Positions 7,322 through 13,120 of a DNA stretch of 33,150 bases are shown here, one piece after another. This DNA is from a virus. Each line of letters begins with the position of its first letter. Positions within the stretch are counted from its first letter, which is position 1. The DNA is taken from positions 1 to 33,150 of IMG/VR virus record IMGVR_UViG_3300043436_001091, one strand, 5' to 3'. A program made the position numbers and the translations under genes. Below the pieces are notes generated by a model. The model did not search any database and had not been told where the DNA came from. It worked only from the letters and a program-made list of their open reading frames with translations.

Positions 7322-7641
7322 TGCTCTCTCTCCACTAGGTCAAAGTCATCAAAGGTTTCGCCCTGAACCCGCCGCACGGTGGCAAACATAGCGGGCAGGC
7401 CGTAGGCCACGCTGGACTCATAGGCGACGTGAGCCTTAGCCTTATGCGGCCAGAAATTGATGAGTTGGTTGCCAACTTCCATCTGAAGATGCCAAGGCGC
7501 GGCCTCATAATTTGGCCAAAACAACTCGCTGATAATGTTGTTGTCGTAGGCCGCCAAGATGAAGTCGCGGTTATTCTGGTCCTGATCGTCGTAGCGGGCG
7601 TACATGTCCTCTGGCAGCCCGGTGAATGGTCGTTTTGTCAT
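7318..7641 (-). CDS. hypothetical protein (107 aa)
   Basis: No family is recognised. It begins MTKRPFTGLPEDMYARYDD and is a soluble protein rich in Trp, Tyr and acidic residues, with an acidic C-terminus (FDDFDLVEREQ). I start at ATG 7641 because GGAGG lies five bases upstream and the start overlaps the resolvase stop (ATGA). A longer in-frame reading back to 7794 would be a shadow of the resolvase gene. Its stop overlaps the exonuclease start by four bases. Its place between resolvase and exonuclease suggests a role in DNA metabolism, but nothing in the sequence proves it. Confidence 0.75.
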   Translation of the reverse strand: MTKRPFTGLPEDMYARYDDQDQNNRDFILAAYDNNIISELFWPNYEAAPWHLQMEVGNQLINFWPHKAKAHVAYESSVAYGLPAMFATVRRVQGETFDDFDLVEREQ

Positions 7642-8075
7642 TTCTTCCTCCATCCGTAATATGCGATCAGAGCCGCTTCGGCCCTTCCGTCGTCTTTCTT
7701 GCGCGCCCACAGGTGCGACTGATCCGGGAACACGCTTGATGCGTATGCCCTTGATGCGTCTTTGTCGTTCGACAGGCCGAAGTGCTTTTTCCACGTCGCT
7801 GGCGGCACTTCATTCGTCGGCACGCCCGCGAAGAACAGGCAGGCCTTCATCTCGCCGTAGGCCTGCGCGATGGTCACGGCATTCTTGATGCCGATCATGC
7901 GCGGGAAGAAAGGCTTTTCGATCCAAGCGCACCGCACGCTGCCGATCTCGGACAGGACGGCGCGCTTTTCCTCGATGGTGCCTGGCATGTCGAACACGCG
8001 CACGCTCATGTCGTCACCGTCCATGACAGCGATGGCACCCGTCTTGCCGGGGTCGATGCCGATGTAGAGGGCCAT
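7638..8075 (-). CDS. RuvC-like Holliday junction resolvase
   Basis: A 145-aa RNase H-fold nuclease. The N-terminal IGIDPGKTGAIAV carries Asp8, WIEKPF carries Glu53, and KKDDGRAEAALIA carries Asp128/Asp129 and Glu133, together forming the acidic site of RuvC-type resolvases. The middle segment TIAQAYGEMKACL matches the family's substrate-binding helix. It would resolve branched replication or recombination intermediates before packaging. ATG 8075 overlaps the previous stop (TGATG) and is served by GGAG eight bases upstream, so I prefer it over GTG 8078. It belongs to the early operon with exonuclease and SSB. Confidence 0.9.
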   Translation of the reverse strand: MALYIGIDPGKTGAIAVMDGDDMSVRVFDMPGTIEEKRAVLSEIGSVRCAWIEKPFFPRMIGIKNAVTIAQAYGEMKACLFFAGVPTNEVPPATWKKHFGLSNDKDASRAYASSVFPDQSHLWARKKDDGRAEAALIAYYGWRKK

Positions 8076-8281
8076 CACTCAGGCTCCCCGCGTGCGTAGT
8101 CGATGGCGAAGCGGACAGAGCCGCTTCTGTCGCCGTGCATTGGCGTGCTGACCTGATACGATGTGACCGATCCTTGCGCCGTGCGGCCAGATCCGAAGCG
8201 ATATTTGAACCGCGTGTCCATGTCGCCGCCGTGGACATCGACCAAGCCGTCGATGATTGCTTTGAGTTCGTGCAGCTTCAT
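8075..8281 (-). CDS. hypothetical protein (68 aa)
   Basis: A small soluble protein beginning MKLHELKAIIDGLVDVHGGD. The segment around VSTPMHGDRSGSVRFAIDYA resembles the beta-strand end of small conserved phage proteins but I cannot name the family. Both ends overlap neighbours (ATGA with the upstream gene and TGATG with the resolvase), which supports translation. No catalytic motif, metal site or membrane segment is visible. Confidence 0.7.
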   Translation of the reverse strand: MKLHELKAIIDGLVDVHGGDMDTRFKYRFGSGRTAQGSVTSYQVSTPMHGDRSGSVRFAIDYARGEPE

Positions 8282-8655
8282 TTTGGTGTCTCGCTTCCCG
8301 CTCTGTCGTCAACGCCCATGCCTCTGGCCTCATAGGCAACCAGAAACATCACGCAGCACGCCGCGTGCCAAAGATGGGACATGCCCGTCTCCCGGTCCAT
8401 TGCCTCGCCTCTCCACCAAGCCCACATGTGTCGCATCATTGCGGAGAATGGCCTGCTCCAGTTCATGCCCTTTTCCCAATTCCGCGGAGCGTATTTAGCA
8501 GCGCCGAATGCAAGCACGGCGGCCAGCGCATCTTGGATTTCGGGTGCAATTAGGTGATGGGGCAGCTTATGCGCGTCGTTTTTGTGGCCGTAGTCCATGA
8601 CCTGATGCGACAAGATTTCTTCGTTCTCCCACTCAGTTTGAGCCTCTCGCGTCAT
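8278..8655 (-). CDS. dATP/dGTP diphosphohydrolase-like protein (DUF5664)
   Basis: The 125-aa protein matches the family annotated as dATP/dGTP diphosphohydrolase, N-terminal (DUF5664). It shows LAAVLAFGAAKYAPRNWEKG (about 44-63), then MMRHMWAWWRGEAMDRETGM and HLWHAACCVMFLVAYE. These MazG/HD-like helical proteins are thought to hydrolyse purine deoxynucleotides, shifting the dNTP pool. The real start is ATG 8655, overlapping the HTH gene stop (ATGA); the longer reading to 8751 is a shadow. As the second gene of the early operon it fits nucleotide metabolism during replication. Activity is inferred from the family only. Confidence 0.8.
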   Translation of the reverse strand: MTREAQTEWENEEILSHQVMDYGHKNDAHKLPHHLIAPEIQDALAAVLAFGAAKYAPRNWEKGMNWSRPFSAMMRHMWAWWRGEAMDRETGMSHLWHAACCVMFLVAYEARGMGVDDRAGSETPK

Positions 8656-8852
8656 TTCCACGTCCCCTTGTCGCGCAGGCTGTCGATGCCCGTGATCTCG
8701 GCCAGCCTGTTGCGGTAGATCGCGCCGGGCGTGATGTTGTTCTGCATCCATCTCGACATGCTGGATTTTGCGACGGGGACTTGGTCAGCGATCCAGCCAA
8801 GCTTGCGCCCGCCGTCCGCCGCCCACTGTCTGATTTGGTCTTGTGCCTTCAC
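8652..8852 (-). CDS. small HTH regulator (Cro/C1-like)
   Basis: A 66-aa protein whose body is one helix-turn-helix: LGWIADQVPVAKSSMSRWMQ (about 18-37), followed by GAIYRNRLAEITGIDSL, as in Cro/C1 or XRE proteins. It starts with GTG at 8852, with AGGAGG five bases upstream. It is the first gene of the leftward early operon and faces the rightward block across a 129-base spacer, the classic place for a phage regulator acting on divergent promoters. No second repressor is found opposite it, so it may be the only early regulator. No integrase is present. Confidence 0.8.
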   Translation of the reverse strand: MKAQDQIRQWAADGGRKLGWIADQVPVAKSSMSRWMQNNITPGAIYRNRLAEITGIDSLRDKGTWK

Positions 8853-8981
8853 GGCGTCCTCCTGTGCTTCGGTTCGATCTGTCTATTTGTGAAATAATTT
8901 TGCGTCAAGCGCATTTTATTGTTGCATGCGGTGCTGCGGGCTGTATGGTGGTCACACGAACTAGCAAACAAGGAGACTACC
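8853..8981. promoter_or_regulatory. divergent promoter/operator region
   Basis: The only divergent gene pair in the window is separated by this AT-richer spacer. On the minus strand, TTGACG (about 8904-8909) followed 17 bases later by TAGACA is a reasonable sigma70-type promoter for the HTH operon. On the plus strand, TTGCAT and TATGGT about 16 bases apart are weaker candidates for the rightward block. A small dyad TGCG-TCAAG-CGCA overlaps the minus-strand -35 element and could be an operator half-site pair. The location is well supported; the individual elements are tentative. Confidence 0.45.
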
Positions 8982-9191
8982 ATGTGGATCAACACCCAGC
9001 ACACCGACACCATCCGCCAGAAACTGGAGAATGACTTCCCGTTCATGAACTTGGCTGTGGAGCAGCAGTTCCCGTCCCACCCGATCCAAGGCACCCGCTA
9101 TCGCGTGTACCGCACCGATGCCGACCGGGATGAGTTCTACACATACAACCCGGCAGAGATGCGTGAGGCAATCCTGTGCCGTGCAATTTGA
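8982..9191 (+). CDS. hypothetical protein (69 aa), first gene of rightward block
   Basis: The start at 8982 has AAGGAG six bases upstream; a longer reading from 8919 would run through the promoter region. The protein begins MWINTQHTDTIRQKLENDFP and continues with a beta-rich, charged middle (YRVYRTDADRDEFYTYN). I recognise no family. It is the leader of a block of tightly packed plus-strand genes that are probably expressed early, from the divergent promoter region. Confidence 0.7.
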   Translation: MWINTQHTDTIRQKLENDFPFMNLAVEQQFPSHPIQGTRYRVYRTDADRDEFYTYNPAEMREAILCRAI

Positions 9192-9313
9192 CCCTCGAAC
9201 TCGAACTCAATCGGCTGGGCGTCATCGCCCGGCCTGCACCCCGCCCCCAGCCAGCGGCCTACGCGCCGCCACAGTGGAAACCAACTTACCCCGGCGAAGA
9301 GCCGCCGTTTTGA
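9176..9313 (+). CDS. short proline-rich protein (45 aa)
   Basis: An ORF from GTG 9176 to TGA 9313 overlaps the end of the previous gene by 16 bases and fills most of the 134-base space before the next gene. GAGG lies seven bases before the GTG. The product has a helical start (LTLELELNRLGVIARP) followed by a proline-, tyrosine- and tryptophan-rich tail ending PTYPGEEPPF. That tail looks like a designed peptide rather than random translation. A TTG at 9188 is an alternative start. Function unknown; possibly a short linear motif that binds a host protein. Confidence 0.5.
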   Translation: MPCNLTLELELNRLGVIARPAPRPQPAAYAPPQWKPTYPGEEPPF

Positions 9314-9325
9314 TAGGAGAGCAAC

Positions 9326-9523
9326 ATGTCAGACCCAACCATCCTCATCACGCTAGAGCAGGCCGAGGCGGCTCTGGAGTGCATCGACCGCGACATCGAA
9401 CGCAACTACACCGACGACCACCCGAACTACCACGACACTGGCGAGATCATGTTTCTGCTGCGCCGCGCCGAACTGCGCCTGCGCCTGTCCTCTGCCATCA
9501 ACGCCAACAAGGAAACCAAATAA
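9326..9523 (+). CDS. hypothetical helical protein (65 aa)
   Basis: The start is supported by AGGAGA five bases upstream. The sequence is mostly amphipathic helix (ITLEQAEAALECIDRDIERN, then IMFLLRRAELRLRLSSAIN), without membrane segment or metal motif. The family is unknown. Its stop overlaps the start of the next gene (TAATG), so the two are coupled. Confidence 0.65.
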   Translation: MSDPTILITLEQAEAALECIDRDIERNYTDDHPNYHDTGEIMFLLRRAELRLRLSSAINANKETK

Positions 9524-9621
9524 TGCGTATCCGCGACATCGCCGCCGACCTGATCGGCATCATGTGCCTCTTCGGCCTGCTATACGCGGGCTTCCTCTTC
9601 GGCTTCGGGATGGGGTGGTGA
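9523..9621 (+). CDS. 32-aa single-span membrane peptide
   Basis: A very short ORF starts at ATG 9523 in a TAATG overlap with the previous stop, with AAGGAA eight bases upstream. It encodes a basic-acidic head (MRIRDIAAD) followed by one hydrophobic span of about 20 residues (GIMCLFGLLYAGFLFGFG). The next gene begins two bases after its stop. It is likely an inner-membrane micropeptide; such early phage peptides often affect host membrane processes or exclude other phages, but that is a guess here. Confidence 0.6.
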   Translation: MRIRDIAADLIGIMCLFGLLYAGFLFGFGMGW

Positions 9622-9622
9622 G

Positions 9623-10207
9623 ATGAACCTCAACAAAACCCACAAGGCCGAAATCGTCAAAAAGATCATGGCCGACATCCCCGTGATCGACCATAGCGCG
9701 CAGGCGCAGGCTCTGCTACAGGCCAAGGCTGTCGAGAAGATGCCTGCCGAGGTCCGTGCGATCTATGGCAACCCAGACATGCGCCACTGGCTGGCCACGC
9801 GCTACGCCTCACACCACACCCACCTTTCTGGCTCCTACGTCTTTTGGCAGAACAAGGAGGGGGGGGCTGGAGACTGGCTCTATGCCTACCGCGTTAACTA
9901 CAACGACAGCACCGAGGACCGAGAGCTTGTGACCGAGGTCCAAGGACCGCTGGCCGATCTATCCCGCGCCGCCGAGGCGCAGTGGAAGGCTCGCTGGTCG
10001 ATGGAGGAGAAGCTTGAGGCCATGCTGCGGGGCATCCGCACCTTGAAGCAGGCCAAGACCTTGCTGGAGCCGGAGCTTCACAAATACCTGCCGGAAGAGC
10101 CGCCCAAGGACATGAAGCCCGCGCAGGCTTCAACGGCGCTGGTGCCGTATGTCGTGGCTGGCCTGCGCGAGATGGGCTGGCCCAAGGATCAAGAGGAGGT
10201 TGCGTGA
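9623..10207 (+). CDS. hypothetical protein (194 aa), possibly Nmad5-like
   Basis: A soluble, charged protein starting MNLNKTHKAEIVKKIMADIP. The C-terminal part (LEAMLRGIRTLKQAKTLLEP, then ELHKYLPEEPP) resembles the end of phage proteins annotated as putative nucleotide-modification-associated domain 5 (Nmad5). I make that link from memory with low confidence. No methylase or glycosylase motif is visible. The GGGGTGGTG upstream is a poor but usable ribosome site, and its stop overlaps the next start. It is the largest gene of the rightward block. Confidence 0.65.
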   Translation: MNLNKTHKAEIVKKIMADIPVIDHSAQAQALLQAKAVEKMPAEVRAIYGNPDMRHWLATRYASHHTHLSGSYVFWQNKEGGAGDWLYAYRVNYNDSTEDRELVTEVQGPLADLSRAAEAQWKARWSMEEKLEAMLRGIRTLKQAKTLLEPELHKYLPEEPPKDMKPAQASTALVPYVVAGLREMGWPKDQEEVA

Positions 10208-10395
10208 TGGCTGTTAAACTTGGAGCAATGGACACCCACATCGTGCTGACCGCGCTTTGGGATTACCGCGAGACGCTGACCAACGGCATCGCGCCCAACC
10301 CGCCGCATATACAGGCCAGAATTGCCAGCGTTGACCGCCTTATCGAGAGTTACAAGAAATCGTACTTCGCCTTGGACAGATTGGGGATCATGTAA
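10207..10395 (+). CDS. hypothetical protein (62 aa)
   Basis: It begins at ATG 10207, overlapping the previous stop (TGATG), with GAGGAGG seven bases upstream. A GTG three bases earlier is less likely. The sequence is a helical hairpin: HIVLTALWDYRETLTNG, a Pro-rich turn (IAPNPPHI), then IASVDRLIESYKKSYFALDR. The family is unknown. This Leu/Tyr helical pair is common in small phage proteins that form dimers. Confidence 0.65.
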   Translation: MAVKLGAMDTHIVLTALWDYRETLTNGIAPNPPHIQARIASVDRLIESYKKSYFALDRLGIM

Positions 10396-10580
10396 TGAGC
10401 AAGCAAGACCTACTCGCCTACATCGAACTGCGGCAGAGCCAGATCGACGATCTGGAAAAGCGATACGGCACTGGGGTTCGCCCGGCTTGGGTTGGGGAGG
10501 AGATCGGCATTCTCTCCCACTACAAACGCGACGCCGAAGACCAACTGAAAAAACTGGAGAAAAACAATGCAGCCGACTGA
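10395..10580 (+). CDS. hypothetical coiled-coil protein (61 aa)
   Basis: The start overlaps the previous stop (TAATG at 10393-10397). The protein is a charged helix (MSKQDLLAYIELRQSQIDDL), a short loop with Gly and Pro (GTGVRPAWVG), and a second helix (HYKRDAEDQLKKLEKNN), consistent with an antiparallel coiled coil. No named family. Its 3' end overlaps the following gene by 14 bases, so their translation is linked. Confidence 0.65.
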   Translation: MSKQDLLAYIELRQSQIDDLEKRYGTGVRPAWVGEEIGILSHYKRDAEDQLKKLEKNNAAD

Positions 10581-10974
10581 ACTTATCGTAACTAACCGCC
10601 TCGCCACTGGCACCACCTTCGCCGTCCTCGCCAGCGACATGACGCAGAACGTGTTCATCCCGTCCAAGCTGGCGCTGGATGCCAGCCTGCGCCCCGGCCA
10701 GAAGATCTTGGCTCAGATCGTGCCGAACATGAGCCAGCCGGAGAAGACGCCTTGGCTGGCGATCTCGCTGGAAGACGCAAAGCCGCTGTCCACACGGACG
10801 CTGGCTGGCCGGATCAAGGAAGAGTTGGCTGGCGGGGCAGCTACGACTTACGAACTGGCATCCATCCTTGGTGCCAGCTTCGATGATGTGTTGGCCGAGT
10901 TGATCGAAATGCGCCTGCCCAGCACAAACCTGTGGGCCTTGGACATGCGCGAACTGACGGAGGTGCAGGCATGA
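10567..10974 (+). CDS. putative OB-fold plus winged-helix protein (135 aa)
   Basis: Two domains can be distinguished. Residues 4-70 look like a cold-shock/OB-type barrel: TGTTFAVLASDMTQNVFIP, then LRPGQKILAQIVPN and WLAISLE. Residues 76-125 look like a winged helix (TLAGRIKEELAGGAATTYEL, then ASILGASFDDVLAELIEM). The pair would suit a nucleic-acid-binding regulator, such as an antiterminator-like or mRNA-binding factor. Fold assignment is by pattern only. GGAG lies seven bases before the start, which overlaps the preceding gene. Confidence 0.6.
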   Translation: MQPTELIVTNRLATGTTFAVLASDMTQNVFIPSKLALDASLRPGQKILAQIVPNMSQPEKTPWLAISLEDAKPLSTRTLAGRIKEELAGGAATTYELASILGASFDDVLAELIEMRLPSTNLWALDMRELTEVQA

Positions 10975-11240
10975 GCATTCCCCGCAACATGACAGATGCT
11001 CACTTGGCCGCCGTGATGGACGCCATGCCGGATGAGTTAAGCGAGGCCGAATTGTGCGCCCTGACGCTGACGCTCTACAGCGCGTTCATCGATGATCCCG
11101 CTGAGATAATCTCTGAACTGCTCACTGCGATCTATTGCTTCGGCGAGAGCCGGGGAATGAGCAAAAAAACAATATCCATCGGTCTTCGGCTTTCCGTAGA
11201 CATGCACGACGCAACCCCAACCAAGCAAACAGCACACTAG
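10971..11240 (+). CDS. hypothetical protein (89 aa)
   Basis: The true start is ATG 10971, in an ATGA overlap with the preceding stop and with GGAGGT six bases upstream; the longer reading from 10932 is rejected. The protein is helical and acidic (LAAVMDAMPDELSEAELCAL, then FIDDPAEIISELLTAIYCFG), with a basic, polar end. The family is unknown. The arrangement of acidic helices suggests a small protein-binding factor, but nothing specific can be claimed. Confidence 0.65.
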   Translation: MSIPRNMTDAHLAAVMDAMPDELSEAELCALTLTLYSAFIDDPAEIISELLTAIYCFGESRGMSKKTISIGLRLSVDMHDATPTKQTAH

Positions 11241-11250
11241 GGAGATAGAT

Positions 11251-11466
11251 ATGTTCTGGCGCAAAGAACCAAAGACCATGCCGCACCGCGACATCCACGC
11301 AGAGGCGGCACTGGGGATCAGCAACGCGGCGCAGGTGCTGCCAGCAGGGCGTTTCATGGCCCTCGTTTACTGGGCCATCGTGGAGAACCGCCAGATCAGC
11401 GTCGAGGACATCGACGCGCTGGCCAATCGGCTGTCGCGGGCAGCTTGGGAGCGGGGACGGAAATGA
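11251..11466 (+). CDS. hypothetical protein (71 aa)
   Basis: GGGAG six bases before ATG 11251 supports the start. The sequence begins MFWRKEPKTMPHRDIHAEAA, then has a moderately hydrophobic helix (AAQVLPAGRFMALVYWAIVE) that is too polar for a clear membrane span, and ends in an Arg-rich helix. No family is recognised. The end overlaps the next gene by four bases. Confidence 0.65.
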   Translation: MFWRKEPKTMPHRDIHAEAALGISNAAQVLPAGRFMALVYWAIVENRQISVEDIDALANRLSRAAWERGRK

Positions 11467-11777
11467 GTGATAAGAATTGCTGCGGCGCTTGCGGATATCC
11501 AATACACGCGACCAAAGACAAGGCTTGCGATTGGTGCCGCCAAACCGCCGACCGCATCGAAGAACTGACCGCCCGCGCCGAGAAGGCAGAGGCCGTGCTG
11601 AAAGAGGCGGTGGATGTGCTTGAAGCGTTTGCAGGTGTTGGAGACATACTGCGGGGATGGTCCGTGGAAAACGTTCAGGCGGCGCAGCCTGAAAAAATCG
11701 TTGAGGTTATGCAGAAGATGGCCGAGCGCTGCGACGCTGCGGAAGCCGTCTTCGCCAAACACGGAGAACAGCCATGA
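11463..11777 (+). CDS. zinc-ribbon plus coiled-coil protein (104 aa)
   Basis: The N-terminus has a four-cysteine zinc knuckle: C7GAC10 and C22DWC25. A long helical coiled coil follows (TADRIEELTARAEKAEAVLK and on). Such ribbon-coil proteins often bridge nucleic acid or protein partners. I choose ATG 11463, which overlaps the preceding stop (ATGA). Its coil resembles that of the next gene product (ADRIE, then AVxLLxEA patterns), suggesting that the two are related. Function unknown. Confidence 0.65.
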   Translation: MSDKNCCGACGYPIHATKDKACDWCRQTADRIEELTARAEKAEAVLKEAVDVLEAFAGVGDILRGWSVENVQAAQPEKIVEVMQKMAERCDAAEAVFAKHGEQP

Positions 11778-12085
11778 GTGACGAAGAACTGGTGAAGCGG
11801 CCGCGTGATTTTGCGGAGGATGCATACGATGACCTAGCCGCCGACCGCATCGAAGCCCTGCTTAACCTAAACGAAGCCTTAGTGGAGTTAATGGACGACC
11901 GTGACGCCAAGCTGGCGAAGGCGGTGGAGTTGCTCAAGGAGGCGCGGCAAGACCTCGAGTGGTATGTCACCCACGAATGGCCGAAGGACGAGCATCCAGT
12001 CTACGAGCGTAAGTGGGAGCGAGACATGGAACTGTGCCGCCGCATTGACGCCACGCTGGCCGAGATTGAGGGAGAGAAGGGATGA
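11774..12085 (+). CDS. hypothetical coiled-coil protein (103 aa)
   Basis: A strongly acidic helical protein. Residues 24-62 form a coil (ADRIEALLNLNEALVELMDD, then AKLAKAVELLKEARQDLEWY). It overlaps both neighbours by four bases. Its coil shares the ADRIE and KAVELL-type patterns with the zinc-ribbon protein just upstream, so the pair may have arisen by duplication and fusion or loss of the ribbon. Related small proteins of unknown role are common in phage early regions. Confidence 0.65.
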   Translation: MSDEELVKRPRDFAEDAYDDLAADRIEALLNLNEALVELMDDRDAKLAKAVELLKEARQDLEWYVTHEWPKDEHPVYERKWERDMELCRRIDATLAEIEGEKG

Positions 12086-12390
12086 GCAGTCTTAAACTAT
12101 ACAGAACGACCAAAGGCGAGATGGAACGGATCATGTGCGACATCACATATCCGCATCCTGTCTACTTCGACCGACCTTCTAAGCGGCTTGCAAAGCATGA
12201 TCTCAAGGTCATGTTGCACGAGCGGGCAGAGGAGGCCAAACGCATCATTGATATGATGGAGCGTATGGCTGAGGCCAATGTCGAGAACGCGAGGCTTCGA
12301 GATTACATCAACGCCCTGCATGACTTCCACAACGCATTTGGTTTTTTCACTGTGGAAGCGCCCGGTAGACCGCATCTTTGGGAAGTGTAG
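12082..12390 (+). CDS. hypothetical protein (102 aa)
   Basis: It begins at ATG 12082 in an ATGA overlap with the preceding gene. The sequence has a basic first third (DRPSKRLAKHDLKVMLHERA) leading into a long helix (EEAKRIIDMMERMAEANVEN, then ARLRDYINALHDFHNAFGFF), which is likely a coiled coil. No motif for catalysis or metal is seen. Its ends and composition fit the rest of the rightward block. Confidence 0.65.
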   Translation: MSSLKLYRTTKGEMERIMCDITYPHPVYFDRPSKRLAKHDLKVMLHERAEEAKRIIDMMERMAEANVENARLRDYINALHDFHNAFGFFTVEAPGRPHLWEV

Positions 12391-12393
12391 CCA

Positions 12394-12576
12394 ATGCCCC
12401 GTGACCCATCCAACAGCCCCGGCGCGAGAGCGTTGAGGCAAGCGGGCTACGTCAAGTTGCCTGCGTGGTGGGTGACTGAGGAACAACTGCAACTGATCGA
12501 ATACATGGCCAAGCAGAACTTGGCAGAGATCAACAGAATAAAGGACCAAGCCGAATGGCACCGCCGAGACGACTGA
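12394..12576 (+). CDS. hypothetical protein (60 aa)
   Basis: It starts three bases after the previous stop, with GGGAAG eight bases upstream. The N-terminus is polar and Pro-rich (MPRDPSNSPGARALRQAGYV), followed by WWVTEEQLQLIEYMAKQNLA. The middle resembles short phage proteins with a small beta-helix unit (VKLPAWWVTEEQ) but I cannot name the family. The 3' end overlaps the HTH gene that follows by 22 bases. Confidence 0.65.
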   Translation: MPRDPSNSPGARALRQAGYVKLPAWWVTEEQLQLIEYMAKQNLAEINRIKDQAEWHRRDD

Positions 12577-12866
12577 TTACCCGCGACATGATCCAAGCCG
12601 CCAAAGACCAAGGCTGGCACCTAACCCTCACAGCGGAACACTACGGAATGCACCGATCTAGCATCGCAGCCGCCTGTGAGCGTTTTGGCATCGTTCTGCC
12701 GATGCACCCATTCTCGCCGCAGCGGGTCAGCCCAAAGAGCAAAGTGTGGCTCGACATCGCTGACGGCGAGACGAAGCCCAAGGTCAAACTGTCAGCCAGC
12801 CCTGCGGCGGTCAAGCGCACCTTGCGGCGGCTTCAGAACGAAAAGCGGTTGCAGGCCACAAACTGA
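12555..12866 (+). CDS. HTH DNA-binding protein (103 aa)
   Basis: The N-terminal half contains a helix-turn-helix: DMIQAAKDQGWHLTLTAEHY, then GMHRSSIAAACERFGIVLP (about 11-49), the layout of a homeodomain-like or Psq-type motif. The C-terminus is basic and disordered (VKLSASPAAVKRTLRRLQNE). As the last gene of the rightward block, facing the late genes, it may be a late-gene regulator. That is inference from position. It overlaps its upstream neighbour and is followed by the convergent lysis genes. Confidence 0.65.
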   Translation: MAPPRRLITRDMIQAAKDQGWHLTLTAEHYGMHRSSIAAACERFGIVLPMHPFSPQRVSPKSKVWLDIADGETKPKVKLSASPAAVKRTLRRLQNEKRLQATN

Positions 12867-12882
12867 GCCGCTAAAACGAATT

Positions 12883-12981
12883 GCGAGGGGCGCAACACAT
12901 CCAAGAAACCGTCACGGGTGGCTTTGTGTTGGTCGAAAATCAGACTGCGCTACGGCTCATTTTCACCAGCGCGCCCCTCGC
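12883..12981. repeat. 11-bp inverted repeat at the convergence of two operons
   Basis: GCGAGGGGCGC (12883-12893) and its exact reverse complement (12971-12981) are separated by 77 bases. They lie where the rightward block and the leftward lysis operon meet. The right arm lies inside the end of the small gene 12950-13120. A long-loop hairpin could form in transcripts from either side. No T-run follows either arm, so a standard intrinsic terminator is not claimed. Chance is possible for 11 GC-rich bases. Confidence 0.4.
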
Positions 12982-13120
12982 GATCCATCATTTCCCGCAG
13001 CATCTCCAAAATAAGGTCGCCGAACTGGCCAAATGGAATGATGGCCCGATGCTGACCGAACCAGACAATCAGGCCATCGCGGGTCACCCGCCAAGACGCT
13101 ATGGGATAGCCGTCTTTCAC
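12950..13120 (-). CDS. hypothetical protein (56 aa) downstream of the endolysin
   Basis: A GTG start at 13120 overlaps the endolysin stop by four bases (GTGA). The ORF runs to TAG at 12950. The product (starting VKDGYPIASWRVTRDGLIVW) has a beta-hairpin-like first half, then a helical, charged end (ILEMLREMMDREGRAGENEP). The overlap, the sensible composition and the fit to the gene end support it as real. No signal or membrane segment is seen, so it is not an obvious spanin. Function unknown. Confidence 0.55.
   Translation of the reverse strand: MKDGYPIASWRVTRDGLIVWFGQHRAIIPFGQFGDLILEMLREMMDREGRAGENEP

Noticed and set aside
8853-8918. Extended N-terminus for the first rightward gene (from 8919) and antisense ORFs over the promoter region
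   Set aside because: ATG 8982 has AAGGAG at proper spacing; the extension reads through the promoter spacer.
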